Below the pieces are notes generated by a model. The model was not told where the DNA came from. It saw only the letters and a list, made by a program, of their open reading frames with translations, and ran no database searches. A stretch of 64,000 nt of DNA from DATLNF01 sp963765815 (GTDB taxonomy: Bacteria > Actinomycetota > Actinomycetes > BP-191), in contig CAVXXT010000001.1 in assembly GCA_963765815.1 (NCBI GenBank), positions 310,001 to 374,000 on the forward strand. Direction: 5' to 3'. A program made the position numbers and the translations under genes. This document shows, piece after piece, positions 9,300-17,120 of the stretch; the stretch's first letter is position 1, and each line of letters starts with the position of its first letter.

Positions 9300-9515
9300 G
9301 TGGCTGAGGACCTGAAGAAGGGCAGCCGGATCACCGGCACGGCACGCGACAAGCTCGCCGCCGACCTTCGCAAGAAGTACGACAACGGCCAGAGCATCCG
9401 TGGGCTCGCGGAGGCGCACGGTCGCTCTTACGGATTCGTGCACCGAATCCTCAGTGAGTCGGGTACGACGCTTCGCGGCCGCGGCGGTGCAACGCGCGGC
9501 AAGTCGAAGAGCTGA
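9300..9515 (+). CDS. Short helix-turn-helix DNA-binding protein
   Basis: 71 aa, mostly one basic HTH unit: DNGQSIRGLAEAHGRSYGFV (about residues 28-47) fits a two-helix recognition motif, followed by a Gly/Arg/Lys-rich tail. The GTG at 9300 follows GAGGAGG with a good spacer, so it is preferred over the upstream ATG at 9267. A similar small HTH gene (Rv1473A) accompanies the ABC-F gene in M. tuberculosis, from memory. Its target is unknown. Confidence 0.85.
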   Translation: MAEDLKKGSRITGTARDKLAADLRKKYDNGQSIRGLAEAHGRSYGFVHRILSESGTTLRGRGGATRGKSKS

Positions 9516-9696
9516 AAACGCCTGCAGCACAGCGCGTTCTCGGCATCACGCAGCGCATCCTGCGGATTTCTCGATGCGTGACGTCAGTATTTTCCGTTCC
9601 GACACGCTCGGCGTGTTGACCGTGCGTTGTTGACGTCTCGCTTCATCATTCTCGCAAGGAGACAAACACCGTCTCCACCGGTCGAGGAGGTGCGGG

Positions 9697-10128
9697 GTGC
9701 CCGCAGCGAAGCCCGCGGCGAAGAAGTCCGCCGCGAAGAAGACTGCCGCTCGTAAGCCGGCGGCGAAGAAGACGACGGCCGCGCGCAAGCCGGCCGCCAA
9801 GAAGACCGTCGCCAAGAAGACGACGGCGAAGAAGACCACGGCGAAGAAGACGACCGCGCGCAAGCCGGCCGCCAAGAAGACGACCGCGGCGAAGAAGACG
9901 ACGGCGAAGAAGACGACCGCGCGCAAGCCGGCCGCCAAGAAGACCGTCGCGAAGAAGACCGTCGCCAAGAAGACGACGGCGAAGAAGACGACCGCGAAGA
10001 AGACCACGGCGAAGAAGACGACCGCGCGCAAGCCGGCCGCCAAGAAGACGACCGCGGCGAAGAAGACGACCGCGCGCAAGCCGGCCGCCAAGAAGACGAC
10101 CGCGCGCAAGCCGGCCGCCAAGAAGTAG
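9697..10128 (+). CDS. Lysine/alanine-rich histone-tail-like repeat protein
   Basis: 143 aa built almost only of A, K, T, R, P and V, in repeats of PAAKK, TTAKK, TVAKK and RKPAAKK. This is the composition of the basic tails of actinobacterial HupS/Hlp and of histone H1-like proteins, but no HU-type alpha/beta domain precedes it. The start is GTG at 9697, after GAGGAGG at 9684-9690. The codons AAGAAG and GCC/GCG/ACG repeat so closely that the DNA itself is internally repetitive and prone to copy-number change. A nucleoid-binding role is inferred from composition only. Confidence 0.8.
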   Translation: MPAAKPAAKKSAAKKTAARKPAAKKTTAARKPAAKKTVAKKTTAKKTTAKKTTARKPAAKKTTAAKKTTAKKTTARKPAAKKTVAKKTVAKKTTAKKTTAKKTTAKKTTARKPAAKKTTAAKKTTARKPAAKKTTARKPAAKK

Positions 10129-10159
10129 TCCACCTCGGGCGAGTCGTTCGCCTGACGCC

Positions 10160-10193
10160 ACGACGGCCACGCCCTCCGGGGCGTGGCCGTCGT
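10160..10193 (+). terminator. Hairpin terminator after the lysine-rich gene
   Basis: A perfect 15-bp stem (10160-10174 with 10179-10193, arms ACGACGGCCACGCCC and complement) closes a 4-nt TCCG loop, 31 nt after the stop. There is no T tract, as is common for actinobacterial terminators. Confidence 0.75.
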
Positions 10194-10246
10194 CGTCGTG
10201 CCGGGCCGTTTTCGTGGCCGGTCCGGGCGGACGACAGAATGGCCGC

Positions 10247-11032
10247 ATGACGCAGGAGTGGGTGACCGAGGCAGGGCTGCGGCTCGACGTGGCCGACCAG
10301 GTCGCGACTGTGACCATCTCGCGCCCCGAGCGGCGCAACGCGCAGACGCCGGCGATGTGGGCGGCGCTCGCCCGGATCGGCCGGGAGCTGCCCGGAGACG
10401 TCCGGGTCGTGGTGCTTCGAGGTGAAGGGGCGTCGTTCTCCGCGGGCCTGGACCTCGCGATGTTCACCCCCGAGGGACTGCCCGGCACGATCGGATTCCT
10501 CGAGCTGGCGAGGATGCCCGACGCCGAGGCGGACGCGGTCATCGCGGGGTACCAGGAGGCGTTCACCTGGTGGTCGCGACCGGACGTCGTCAGCATCGCC
10601 GCGGTCCGCGGGCACGCCGTCGGGGCCGGCTTCCAGCTGGCTCTCGCCTGCGACCTGCGGGTCCTCGCCGACGACGCGCAGCTGACGATGGCCGAGACCT
10701 CACGCGGGATCGTCCCGGACCTGGCGGGGACCAAGCCGCTCGTCGACATCGTCGGCTACCCGCGCGCCCTGGAGATCTGCGCCACCGGACGTCGGGTCGG
10801 GGCCGCCGAGGCGCTGCGGCTCGGACTGGCGGAGATGGTCGTCCCGGGCGAGCAGCTCGACGGCGCCGTCGCGGACCTGGCGGCTGCGCTGCTGTCGCCG
10901 CTGCGTGATGCCGTGGTCGAGACCAAGGCGCTCCTCCAGGGCGCCGCGGGACGAACCCGCGCCGAGCAGTGCGCGGCAGAACGAGAGGCGCAGCTGCGAC
11001 GGCTGCGCGACCTGGCTGGACTAGGGGAGTAG
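10247..11032 (+). CDS. Enoyl-CoA hydratase/isomerase family protein
   Basis: 261 aa with the crotonase fold. Oxyanion-hole segments are visible at GASFSAGLDLAMF and AAVRGHAVGAGFQLALACDLRV, and the GIVPDLAGTKPLV stretch follows the crotonase order. The usual catalytic Glu positions are not clear by eye, so hydratase and isomerase cannot be separated. ATG at 10247 is preferred over the upstream in-frame ATG at 10214, because homologues begin close to the LRLDVADQVATVTI strand. The acyl-CoA dehydrogenase starts 3 nt downstream, so the two are probably co-transcribed and act in successive steps of acyl-CoA beta-oxidation. Compare echA12 in the related M. tuberculosis locus. Confidence 0.88.
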   Translation: MTQEWVTEAGLRLDVADQVATVTISRPERRNAQTPAMWAALARIGRELPGDVRVVVLRGEGASFSAGLDLAMFTPEGLPGTIGFLELARMPDAEADAVIAGYQEAFTWWSRPDVVSIAAVRGHAVGAGFQLALACDLRVLADDAQLTMAETSRGIVPDLAGTKPLVDIVGYPRALEICATGRRVGAAEALRLGLAEMVVPGEQLDGAVADLAAALLSPLRDAVVETKALLQGAAGRTRAEQCAAEREAQLRRLRDLAGLGE

Positions 11033-11035
11033 CGC

Positions 11036-12187
11036 GTGGACCTGAGCCTCAACGCCGAGCAGGAGGCTGTCCGCAAGGCGGCCCGCGAGTGGGTCGACAC
11101 GGTCGTCGTACCGCGTGCGCTGACCAACGACCGCGAGGAGCGGTTCCCGCAGGAGGCACTCGACGGCCTGCGCTCCGGTGGCTGGCTCGGGATGTCGATC
11201 CCGGCCGAGTACGGCGGCGGCGGCGCCGACCCGCTCAGCTATGCGCTGTTCATCGAGGAGCTGGGCCGCGGCGACGGCAACGTGCGGTCGATCGTGACCG
11301 TTCACCTCGGCCTGGTTGCCGGGAGCATCGCGCGCTGGGGCACAGAGGAGCAGAAGCAGCGGTGGCTGCCGGTGATGGCGACCGGCGAGGCGCTCGGCTG
11401 CTTCTGCCTCACCGAGCCCGACCACGGCAGCGATCCGGCATCCCTGCAGGCGACCGCGGTGCGCGACGGCGACGGCTGGGTCATCAACGGCAGCAAGATC
11501 TTCATCACCAACGGCGGCATCGCCGGCGTCGCGCTGGTGATGGCCCGCACCGGCGGCCCCGGGGCGAAGGGCGTCAGCGCGTTCCTCGTGCCGACGGACA
11601 CGCCGGGCTGGTCCGCGACCGCGATCCACGGCAAGCTCGGCCTGCGCTCGTGCGACACCGCGGCGATCACGCTCGACGACGTGCGGGTCGGCGCGGACGC
11701 GCTCCTCGGCGACGAGGGCAAGGGCATCAAGGTGGCCCTGTCGGCACTGGACGACGGGCGCTTCGGTCTCGCCGCGGCGTGCACCGGGCTGGCCCAGGCC
11801 TGCCTCGACCAGATGGTCGCCTACTCCACGCAGCGCAAGCAGTTCGGCAAGCCGATCGCGGCGTTCCAGCTGGTGCAGGAGATGATCGCCGACACCGCGG
11901 TCGAGGTCGCCGCCGCTCGGCTGCTGGTCTGGCAGATCGCCGACCGCAAGCAGCAGGGCGTCGGGCACACCCTCGAGAGCTCGATGGCGAAGTACTTCGC
12001 GTCGGAGACCGCGGTGCGCGCCGCGAACAACGCGGTGCAGGTCCACGGGGGCTACGGCTACATCGACGAGTTCCCGGTCGGGAAGTTCCTGCGCGACGCG
12101 CGGGTTACGACGTTGTACGAGGGAACCAGCCAGATCCAGAAGCTGCTCATCGGCCGCGCCCTCACCGGTGAGTCCGCCTTCCTCTAG
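11036..12187 (+). CDS. Acyl-CoA dehydrogenase
   Basis: 383 aa, full length for the family. It has the FAD/substrate motifs CFCLTEPDHGSDPA and NGSKIFITNGG, and a C-terminal QVHGGYGYIDEFPVGKFLRDARVTTLYEGTSQIQ region holding the conserved acyl-CoA dehydrogenase signature; the Glu of YEGTS is at the usual position of the catalytic base. FAD-dependent oxidation of an acyl-CoA is expected. The GTG start lies 3 nt after the enoyl-CoA hydratase stop. Confidence 0.95.
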   Translation: MDLSLNAEQEAVRKAAREWVDTVVVPRALTNDREERFPQEALDGLRSGGWLGMSIPAEYGGGGADPLSYALFIEELGRGDGNVRSIVTVHLGLVAGSIARWGTEEQKQRWLPVMATGEALGCFCLTEPDHGSDPASLQATAVRDGDGWVINGSKIFITNGGIAGVALVMARTGGPGAKGVSAFLVPTDTPGWSATAIHGKLGLRSCDTAAITLDDVRVGADALLGDEGKGIKVALSALDDGRFGLAAACTGLAQACLDQMVAYSTQRKQFGKPIAAFQLVQEMIADTAVEVAAARLLVWQIADRKQQGVGHTLESSMAKYFASETAVRAANNAVQVHGGYGYIDEFPVGKFLRDARVTTLYEGTSQIQKLLIGRALTGESAFL

Positions 12188-12262
12188 CAGAGAGTCACGA
12201 CCATCTCCGACTGGCAGACGCTGCACTCCTTCCGCAACGACCGCTCGGTCGTCCAGAAGAAG

Positions 12263-14062
12263 GTGTCCCGGGCGCTGGTCCGCCGTGTCATCGGCTTCGC
12301 CGAGCCGTACCGGCGCGACCTGATCGCCTTCCTCGCCCTCGTCATCGCGTCGTCGGTGACGACCGTCGCGCCGGCGCTGCTGTTCAAGAAGCTCATCGAC
12401 GACGCGATCCCGCGCGGCGACCGGTCGATGGTCATGACGATCGCGCTGATCGTGGCCGGTCTCGCCGTCTTCGACGCCGCGATCTCGCTCGCGACGCGCT
12501 TCTTCTCCTCCCGCATCGGCGAGGGGCTGATCTACGACCTGCGCAGCGCCGTCTTCGAGCACGTGCAGCGGATGCCGATCGCCTTCTTCACCCGCACCCA
12601 GACGGGTGCGCTGGTCAGCCGTCTCAACAGCGACGTCATCGGCGCGCAGCAGGCTTTCACCTCGACGCTGTCCGGCGTGGTCTCCAACGTCATCGGGCTG
12701 GTCGTCACGGTGACCGTGATGCTCAGCCTGTCGTGGCAGATCACCCTGCTGTCGCTCGTCCTGCTGCCGGCGTTCATCCTGCCCGCGCGCCGGGTCGGCA
12801 CCCGGCTGCAGGCGATCACCCGCGAGGGCATGGTCCTCAACGCCGAGATGCACAACACGATGACCGAGCGCTTCAACGTCAGCGGCGCGCTGCTGGTGAA
12901 GCTCTTCGGCCGGCCCAAGGACGAAGCGGAGGCGTTCCGCGCCCGCGCTGGGCGGGTGCGCGACATCGGCGTGCGGCAGGCGATGTACGGCCGCACGTTC
13001 TTCGTCGCGCTCAGCCTGGTCGCCTCGCTCGCGCTCGCGCTGGTCTACGGCCTCGGCGGGCGGCTCGCGATCGACGGCTCGATCTCGACCGGCGACGTCG
13101 TCGCGCTCGCCACGCTGCTCGGCCGCCTCTACGGGCCGCTCACGGCGCTGTCCAACGTCCGGGTCGACGTGATGACCGCCCTGGTCAGCTTCGAGCGGGT
13201 CATCGAGGTGCTCGACCTGGCGCCGCTCATCGCCGACCGCGAGGGCGCCGTACCGCTGCCCAACGTCGCGGCGGACATCGAGTTCGACCACGTCGACTTC
13301 CGCTATCCCACGCCGGGCGAGGTGTCGCTGGCGTCGCTCGAGTCAGTCGCGGTCACGGACAGCGGCCGGTCGGCGCAGGTGCTGCACGACGTGAGCTTCA
13401 CTGCGAAGGCCGGGCAGATGGTCGCGCTGGTCGGGCCGTCGGGCGCGGGCAAGACGACGATCTCGATGCTGCCCACGCGCATGTACGACGCGCAGAGCGG
13501 CGCGGTGCGCATCGGCGGGCTCGACGTGCGCGACGTGACGATGGAGTCCCTCGGCGCGGCCGTGGGTGCGGTGACGCAGGAGGCCCACCTCTTCCACGAC
13601 ACGATCCGGGCCAACCTGCTGTACGCGAAGCCCACCGCCACGCAGGACGAGCTCGACGCCGCGTGCCGAGACGCGCAGATCCTCGACCTGATCAGCTCGC
13701 TGCCCGACGGCTTCGACACGGTGGTGGGCGACCGCGGCTACCGGCTCTCCGGCGGCGAGAAGCAGCGCATCGCGATCGCCCGGCTGCTGCTCAAGGCACC
13801 CGGGATCATGATCCTCGACGAGGCGACCGCCCACCTGGACAGCGAGAGCGAGCTGGCGGTGCAGATCGCGCTGCGCACCGCGCTGCAGGGCCGCACGTCG
13901 CTGGTCATCGCGCACCGACTGTCGACCATCCGCGAGGCCGACCTGATCCTCGTCGTCGACGGCGGCCGCGTGGTCCAGCAGGGCACGCACCTCGAGCTGG
14001 TCGAGCAGGGCGGCCTGTACGCCGAGCTCTACCAGACGCAGTTCGCCCGGCAGCCGGTCTAG
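12263..14062 (+). CDS. ABC exporter, fused membrane and ATPase domains
   Basis: 599 aa from GTG 12263. The N-terminal membrane domain spans about residues 15-300, with TM segments around LIAFLALVIASSV, MTIALIVAGLAVFDAA and FFVALSLVASLALALVYGLGG. The ATPase domain has GPSGAGKTT, LSGGEKQRIAIARLLL and MILDEATAHLD. This is the half-transporter type that works as a dimer; the substrate is unknown. An odd linker (residues about 352-372) precedes the ATPase core. The 25 codons before GTG 12263 (12188-12262) look coding (WQTLHSFRNDRSVVQKK) but contain no ATG, GTG or TTG, so the real start may be non-canonical or altered. Confidence 0.9.
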   Translation: MSRALVRRVIGFAEPYRRDLIAFLALVIASSVTTVAPALLFKKLIDDAIPRGDRSMVMTIALIVAGLAVFDAAISLATRFFSSRIGEGLIYDLRSAVFEHVQRMPIAFFTRTQTGALVSRLNSDVIGAQQAFTSTLSGVVSNVIGLVVTVTVMLSLSWQITLLSLVLLPAFILPARRVGTRLQAITREGMVLNAEMHNTMTERFNVSGALLVKLFGRPKDEAEAFRARAGRVRDIGVRQAMYGRTFFVALSLVASLALALVYGLGGRLAIDGSISTGDVVALATLLGRLYGPLTALSNVRVDVMTALVSFERVIEVLDLAPLIADREGAVPLPNVAADIEFDHVDFRYPTPGEVSLASLESVAVTDSGRSAQVLHDVSFTAKAGQMVALVGPSGAGKTTISMLPTRMYDAQSGAVRIGGLDVRDVTMESLGAAVGAVTQEAHLFHDTIRANLLYAKPTATQDELDAACRDAQILDLISSLPDGFDTVVGDRGYRLSGGEKQRIAIARLLLKAPGIMILDEATAHLDSESELAVQIALRTALQGRTSLVIAHRLSTIREADLILVVDGGRVVQQGTHLELVEQGGLYAELYQTQFARQPV

Positions 14063-14159
14063 GGATCATCCGCCGTTCGGCGCAGCCGGGCTGGCCGCTT
14101 GGTGACAGTGTCGTGAATGCGTCAGTTGGGTGGGATCGCACCAAGATCAGGCAGTGCTA

Positions 14160-14202
14160 CGTTCGCGAACGATCTTCGTGTCGCGCGCCACGAGTGGCGC
14201 GC
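14160..14202. promoter_or_regulatory. Two palindromes upstream of the nidogen-domain gene
   Basis: CGTTCGCGAACG (14160-14171) is a perfect 12-bp palindrome. GCGCGCCAC (14183-14191) and GTGGCGCGC (14194-14202) form a second perfect inverted repeat around a GA. Both lie within 70 nt of the next start codon and could be operator sites. No regulator is assigned. Confidence 0.4.
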
Positions 14203-14227
14203 CAATAGGTCCCTGGGGGGTCCTCGC

Positions 14228-17056
14228 ATGTCAGACGTCACTGTCGTACGTCCGCGCTCCCGACGACGCAGGTCGTTGCTCCTGGCCGGCGCGATCCTCG
14301 CCTCGAGCGCCGTGCAGGTCGGCGTGCTGCCGACCGCCGCGCACGCGGTCACCGATCCCGGCTTCACCTACGTCCTGTCCGGGAGCCCCGCCGCGCCCGG
14401 CCCGCTGTCGGTGGGCTCCGAGGTCACGATCACCGGCACCGCGACCAACACGGTGCCCACCAGCTCCGGGGCCGGTCCGGCGACCCTGTCGATCACCGCG
14501 CCGACCGGCGTGACGATCCTCGAGGCCGACGCCAGCGGCACCGGTGTCGTCGGCGGCACCGGCCTGACGCGCACGGCTACGTTCGCCGACGGGGTCACCG
14601 ACTTCCTGCCCGAGACGCTCACGATCGTCGCGAGCATCGACTCGCCCGCGGCGCTGTTCGACGGCGCGGGCAACGACCTGGTCTTCAACGGCGCGCTCAC
14701 CCTCACCGGTGTGAGCGGCTCACCGGTCAACGCCGCGCCGATCGGCTTCGACATCAACGAGCCCGGCGCGATCACGTCGTACCCGGGCTGCCGCGACAGC
14801 ATCGTCCCGCGCAACGACGACGGCTCGAGCGCGCTGGTCGACCTGCCGTTCGGGTTCAACTTCTTCGGCACGACCTACGACTCGGTCTACGTGAACAACA
14901 ACGGCAACATCACGTTCGAGGGACCGCAGTCGACGTACATCCCCTACGCGATCGGGGCGACGCCGCCGATGATCGCGGCGTTCTTCGCCGACATCGACAC
15001 GCGCAACACGGCGACCAACGAGGTCTCCTACGGCGCGGTCCGGGTCAACCCCGAGTCGGTCAACCCGGACGCGTTCTGCGTCAACTGGGTCAACGTCGGC
15101 GAGTACTCCAACGGCTCCGTGCCCAACAGCTTTCAGCTGCTGCTGATCAACCGCGGCGGCGGCGACGTCGACATCGTCTTCAACTACGACCGCATCTCGT
15201 GGGACCACGGCGGCGCCGGCATCGGCTACACGGCCGGCACGGGTGACCCCGACACCTACTACGAGCTGCCCGGCTCCCGCGTCTCGGGCGCGTTCCTCGA
15301 CAGCTCGCCGACGTCGCTGATCAGCTCCAGCCAGGACAGCCTGCAGCTCGGCCGCTACATCTACCGCCTGCGCGGCGGCCTCGCGCCGGTCGGCGGCCGG
15401 GTCTCCGGCTTCATCTACGACCCGGCGAACAACCCGCTCGCGGGCTCGCCGGTCCAGGTCTGCCCCTCCGAGGGCCCGTGCGTGCTGACCCAGACCGGCA
15501 GCACCGGCCGGTACAGCGCGAGCGGCCTGGCGGCCGGCACGTACTCGGTCTACGCGAACCCGCCGGCCGGCGCGACCAACATGCTCGGCACGTTCGGCGA
15601 GCCGTTCACCGTCACCGACGCGTTCGAGGCGTTCAGCCGCAACGTCACCCTCGGCGGAACGCTCGCGCCGCCGGAGTCGGTCGACTTCGAGGCCACGCGC
15701 GGCACGGGTGCCGGGGGCGTGCCGCGGGTGTACTACACGGACACTCCGCCGCTCGGCTACGACGGCTGTGCCGGCGGCACCGCGACGTACAACTACTACC
15801 GCTCCGGCGTCGCGCTCGGCGACCCGGTCCCGATGACCGAGGGCCCCGCGGGTCACTACTCGGTCTCGGCGATGCGGTCGTTCGGCACCACCGGCAACAT
15901 CGAGATCCGCATCGCGGTGGACTGCCCCGGCGAGATCGACGAGGACGTCCGGTTCCCGATCTACATCGACCCGAGCGGCTTCGTCCGCACCGTGACCGGT
16001 ACGCCGATCGTCGGCGCGACGGTGACGCTCTACCGCTCCGACAACCTCGAGGGCCCGTTCACGGTCGTGCCCGACGAGAGCGCGATCATGTCGCCGTCCA
16101 ACCGCACCAACCCGGACGTCACCGACGCCACGGGCCACTTCGGCTGGGACGTCATCGCCGGCTTCTACAAGGTCCGGGCCAGCGCGACGGTCGGCGAGAC
16201 CGTCTGCACCGACCCGGCCAACTCGGCGCTGACCTTCGTCGAGACCGCGGTCATGATCATCCCGCCGCCGGTGACCGACCTGGACATCCGGCTCGCCTGC
16301 GGCACGCCGGTCGTCGTCCCGGGCGGTGGCGGCTCGGTGCCGCACCCCGTCGGCTCGCTGACGTCCAGCCCGGCTCCGTCGCCGACCAGCGCGGCACCGG
16401 CGCCGTCTCCGACCGCCTCGGCTCCCACCGCGGCGTCGCCGACAACCACCCCCGCGCCGAGCCCGACCGTGGCGCCGGCTCCTGCAACCGGTGCGCCGGG
16501 CATCAGCCTCTCGGTCGACGTGCCGGAGATCACGGCGGGCAACCGTCCGACGCTCTCCGGTGTCGCCCGCGGCGCTGACGGCGCGCCGCTGGCCAACACG
16601 CTGCTGCACGTGTTCCGCAACACCGGCAGCGGCTGGGGCGCGGAGACCGCGACCCCGACCGTGGTGACCGACTCGCTCGGCCGGTTCGCGCTGCGCGTCG
16701 CACCGCAGGCGCGGACGGCGTACGGCGTGAACCTCGACGACACCCTGCGCTCCAACGTCGTCGTGGTCGTCGTGCACCTCCGGATCGACCTCAACCCGAT
16801 CACCGGGCCGATCGGCCGTCGCGGTCCGATCGGCGGCCGGACCACCCCGCTCCTCCCGGGTCGGCTGGTCGGTCTGACCGAGGGCCTCGGTGCGTCCCGT
16901 CGGTTCCTCGGCAGCGCCACGGTCAACTCGGACGGCACGTTCAGCGTCCCGTCCACGGTCGACCTGGCACCCGGGGTGCACATCCTGTCGGTCTACATCT
17001 CCCCGACGTCAGGACTCCTCCGCGGCGCCCGGTCCATCACGGTGACCGTCGCGTAG
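14228..17056 (+). CDS. Secreted multi-domain protein with a nidogen-like (NIDO) domain
   Basis: 942 aa. A signal peptide (RRRRSLLLAGAILASSAV...AHA, residues 1-39) is clear. After a DUF11-like region, residues about 205-400 resemble a NIDO domain: FGFNFFGTTYDSVYVNNNGNI, then PPMIAAFFADIDTR and FQLLLINRGGGDVDIVFNYD. Next come a carboxypeptidase-regulatory-like fold (GRVSGFIYDPANNPLAG...) and further beta modules. A Pro/Ser/Thr/Ala linker (about 700-755) leads to a final Ig-like domain. No LPxTG or C-terminal membrane anchor is visible. The start follows a GGGGGG run at 14215-14220. An adhesive or matrix role is inference. Confidence 0.85.
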   Translation: MSDVTVVRPRSRRRRSLLLAGAILASSAVQVGVLPTAAHAVTDPGFTYVLSGSPAAPGPLSVGSEVTITGTATNTVPTSSGAGPATLSITAPTGVTILEADASGTGVVGGTGLTRTATFADGVTDFLPETLTIVASIDSPAALFDGAGNDLVFNGALTLTGVSGSPVNAAPIGFDINEPGAITSYPGCRDSIVPRNDDGSSALVDLPFGFNFFGTTYDSVYVNNNGNITFEGPQSTYIPYAIGATPPMIAAFFADIDTRNTATNEVSYGAVRVNPESVNPDAFCVNWVNVGEYSNGSVPNSFQLLLINRGGGDVDIVFNYDRISWDHGGAGIGYTAGTGDPDTYYELPGSRVSGAFLDSSPTSLISSSQDSLQLGRYIYRLRGGLAPVGGRVSGFIYDPANNPLAGSPVQVCPSEGPCVLTQTGSTGRYSASGLAAGTYSVYANPPAGATNMLGTFGEPFTVTDAFEAFSRNVTLGGTLAPPESVDFEATRGTGAGGVPRVYYTDTPPLGYDGCAGGTATYNYYRSGVALGDPVPMTEGPAGHYSVSAMRSFGTTGNIEIRIAVDCPGEIDEDVRFPIYIDPSGFVRTVTGTPIVGATVTLYRSDNLEGPFTVVPDESAIMSPSNRTNPDVTDATGHFGWDVIAGFYKVRASATVGETVCTDPANSALTFVETAVMIIPPPVTDLDIRLACGTPVVVPGGGGSVPHPVGSLTSSPAPSPTSAAPAPSPTASAPTAASPTTTPAPSPTVAPAPATGAPGISLSVDVPEITAGNRPTLSGVARGADGAPLANTLLHVFRNTGSGWGAETATPTVVTDSLGRFALRVAPQARTAYGVNLDDTLRSNVVVVVVHLRIDLNPITGPIGRRGPIGGRTTPLLPGRLVGLTEGLGASRRFLGSATVNSDGTFSVPSTVDLAPGVHILSVYISPTSGLLRGARSITVTVA

Positions 17057-17074
17057 CAGCTCGGCTCAGCGGTA

Positions 17075-17114
17075 CGGCGGCCCGGTCGGGGAAGGTTTCC
17101 CGACCGGGCCGCCG
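17075..17114 (+). terminator. Strong 16-bp hairpin directly before the next gene
   Basis: CGGCGGCCCGGTCGGG (17075-17090) and its exact complement (17099-17114) flank an 8-nt loop, 18 nt after the nidogen-gene stop. It probably terminates that transcript. It ends only 6 nt before GTG 17121, leaving no room for a Shine-Dalgarno for the next gene. Confidence 0.75.
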
Positions 17115-17120
17115 AACGTT

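Noticed and set aside
9697..10128. Short direct repeats that could suggest a CRISPR array
   Set aside because: Repeats are in codon phase, encode PAAKK/TTAKK units and have no unique spacers; they are part of a protein-coding gene.
11021..13291. A 756-codon minus-strand frame
   Set aside because: Antisense to the acyl-CoA dehydrogenase and the ABC exporter; no recognisable domain and a low-complexity shadow composition.
14720..16981. A 753-codon minus-strand frame
   Set aside because: Antisense to the nidogen-domain protein, Arg/Asp/Val-rich with no motif.
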